Positions 14,567 through 14,819 of a DNA stretch of 14,819 nucleotides are shown in pieces. A program made the translations under genes and the position numbers. Origin of the DNA: Candidatus Enterococcus ferrettii (GTDB lineage: Bacteria > Bacillota > Bacilli > Lactobacillales > Enterococcaceae); NCBI RefSeq assembly GCF_017377655.1, contig NZ_JAFREL010000093.1:1-14819 (forward strand). Direction: 5' to 3'. Each line of letters opens with the position of its first letter. The first letter of the stretch is position 1. The notes beneath the pieces are model-generated. The model worked only from the letters and a program-made list of their open reading frames with translations. It searched no databases and had not been told where the DNA came from.

Positions 14567-14819
14567 CGTTGATTTATTTTGGTCATTTAAGTCATTTCAC
14601 CCGCATAGTAATGATTGCTGGTGGAACATTGATAAACTCGGTTATCCATAGGCTTTAGCAAAGAATGTTTTACTAGTCCATGATTAAGGCTGTCCTTTTT
14701 GTAGGCATTAACTTTTTACTTGTTCGATCATGAAGAAATCCAACTCTCGTAAATGCAGGCCTTATCTGGAAAAGCACTGTTGAAAGCTAGATATTTTCCT
14801 ACAAAAAACTAAAAGGGAG
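14567..14819 (-). other. Stretch without a clear gene
   Basis: No start-to-stop gene is convincing on either strand. On the minus strand one frame is open from about 14720 to 14587 (after a stop) and, in the same frame, from about 14810 to 14729, giving protein-like text (for example FVGKYLAFNSAFPDKACIY and NHGLVKHSLLKPMDNRVYQ) broken by two stop codons. A second frame is open for about 37 codons over 14786-14673. This may be a decayed gene, an insertion-sequence remnant or chance. Confidence 0.3.

Noticed and set aside
14554..14570. LexA (SOS) box upstream of dinG
   Set aside because: CGAACACTATTCG looks similar to the Gram-positive LexA box but has the wrong half-site spacing and lacks GTTC in the right half. 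It also lies well upstream of the mapped -35 and -10 motifs.

Overview
The window comes from a low-GC Gram-positive bacterium of the Lactobacillales, most likely Enterococcus or a close relative. The evidence is the Bacillus/Enterococcus-type gene order dinG-ypmB-aspB-asnS, a lipoprotein solute-binding protein, strong AGGAG-type ribosome binding sites, frequent GTG and TTG starts, and Rho-independent terminators with clean U-tracts. The species call is an inference. Every convincing gene lies on the minus strand, so transcription runs from high to low coordinates.

Region 1 (14819-8560) is the housekeeping block. A stretch with no clear gene ends in a terminator-like hairpin. It is followed by the dinG promoter, dinG (exonuclease/helicase-like protein), a YpmB-like membrane protein with its own extended -10 promoter, aspartate aminotransferase, and asparaginyl-tRNA synthetase closed by a strong terminator. 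The last two genes link aspartate supply to asparaginyl-tRNA charging, as in Bacillus.

Region 2 (8495-5538) looks like a self-contained regulated exporter module. It has a promoter, a regulator that fuses a catalytically degenerate ABC ATPase domain to a LytTR DNA-binding domain, three GTAC-containing direct repeats spaced 21 and 42 bp with a terminator hairpin, an ABC-2 ATPase, and its translationally coupled permease. I regard this as the most interesting system in the window.

Region 3 (5586-4393) encodes an SPFH/prohibitin-like membrane protein whose transcript may begin with a terminator-like hairpin. Directly downstream is a 48-codon single-pass membrane microprotein. Its frame appears to continue after a T/A homopolymer in another frame, either by frameshift or as a second tiny overlapping ORF.

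Region 4 (4292-1) is a four-gene ABC importer: permease, permease, ATPase, lipoprotein. It belongs to the putative spermidine/putrescine, iron or 2-aminoethylphosphonate group, and the substrate is not resolved. A clear promoter precedes it and a bidirectional terminator ends it. Between the second permease and the ATPase lies a 298-base insert with two copies of an about 85-bp hairpin-forming repeat. I saw no rRNA, tRNA, CRISPR array or intact insertion sequence.
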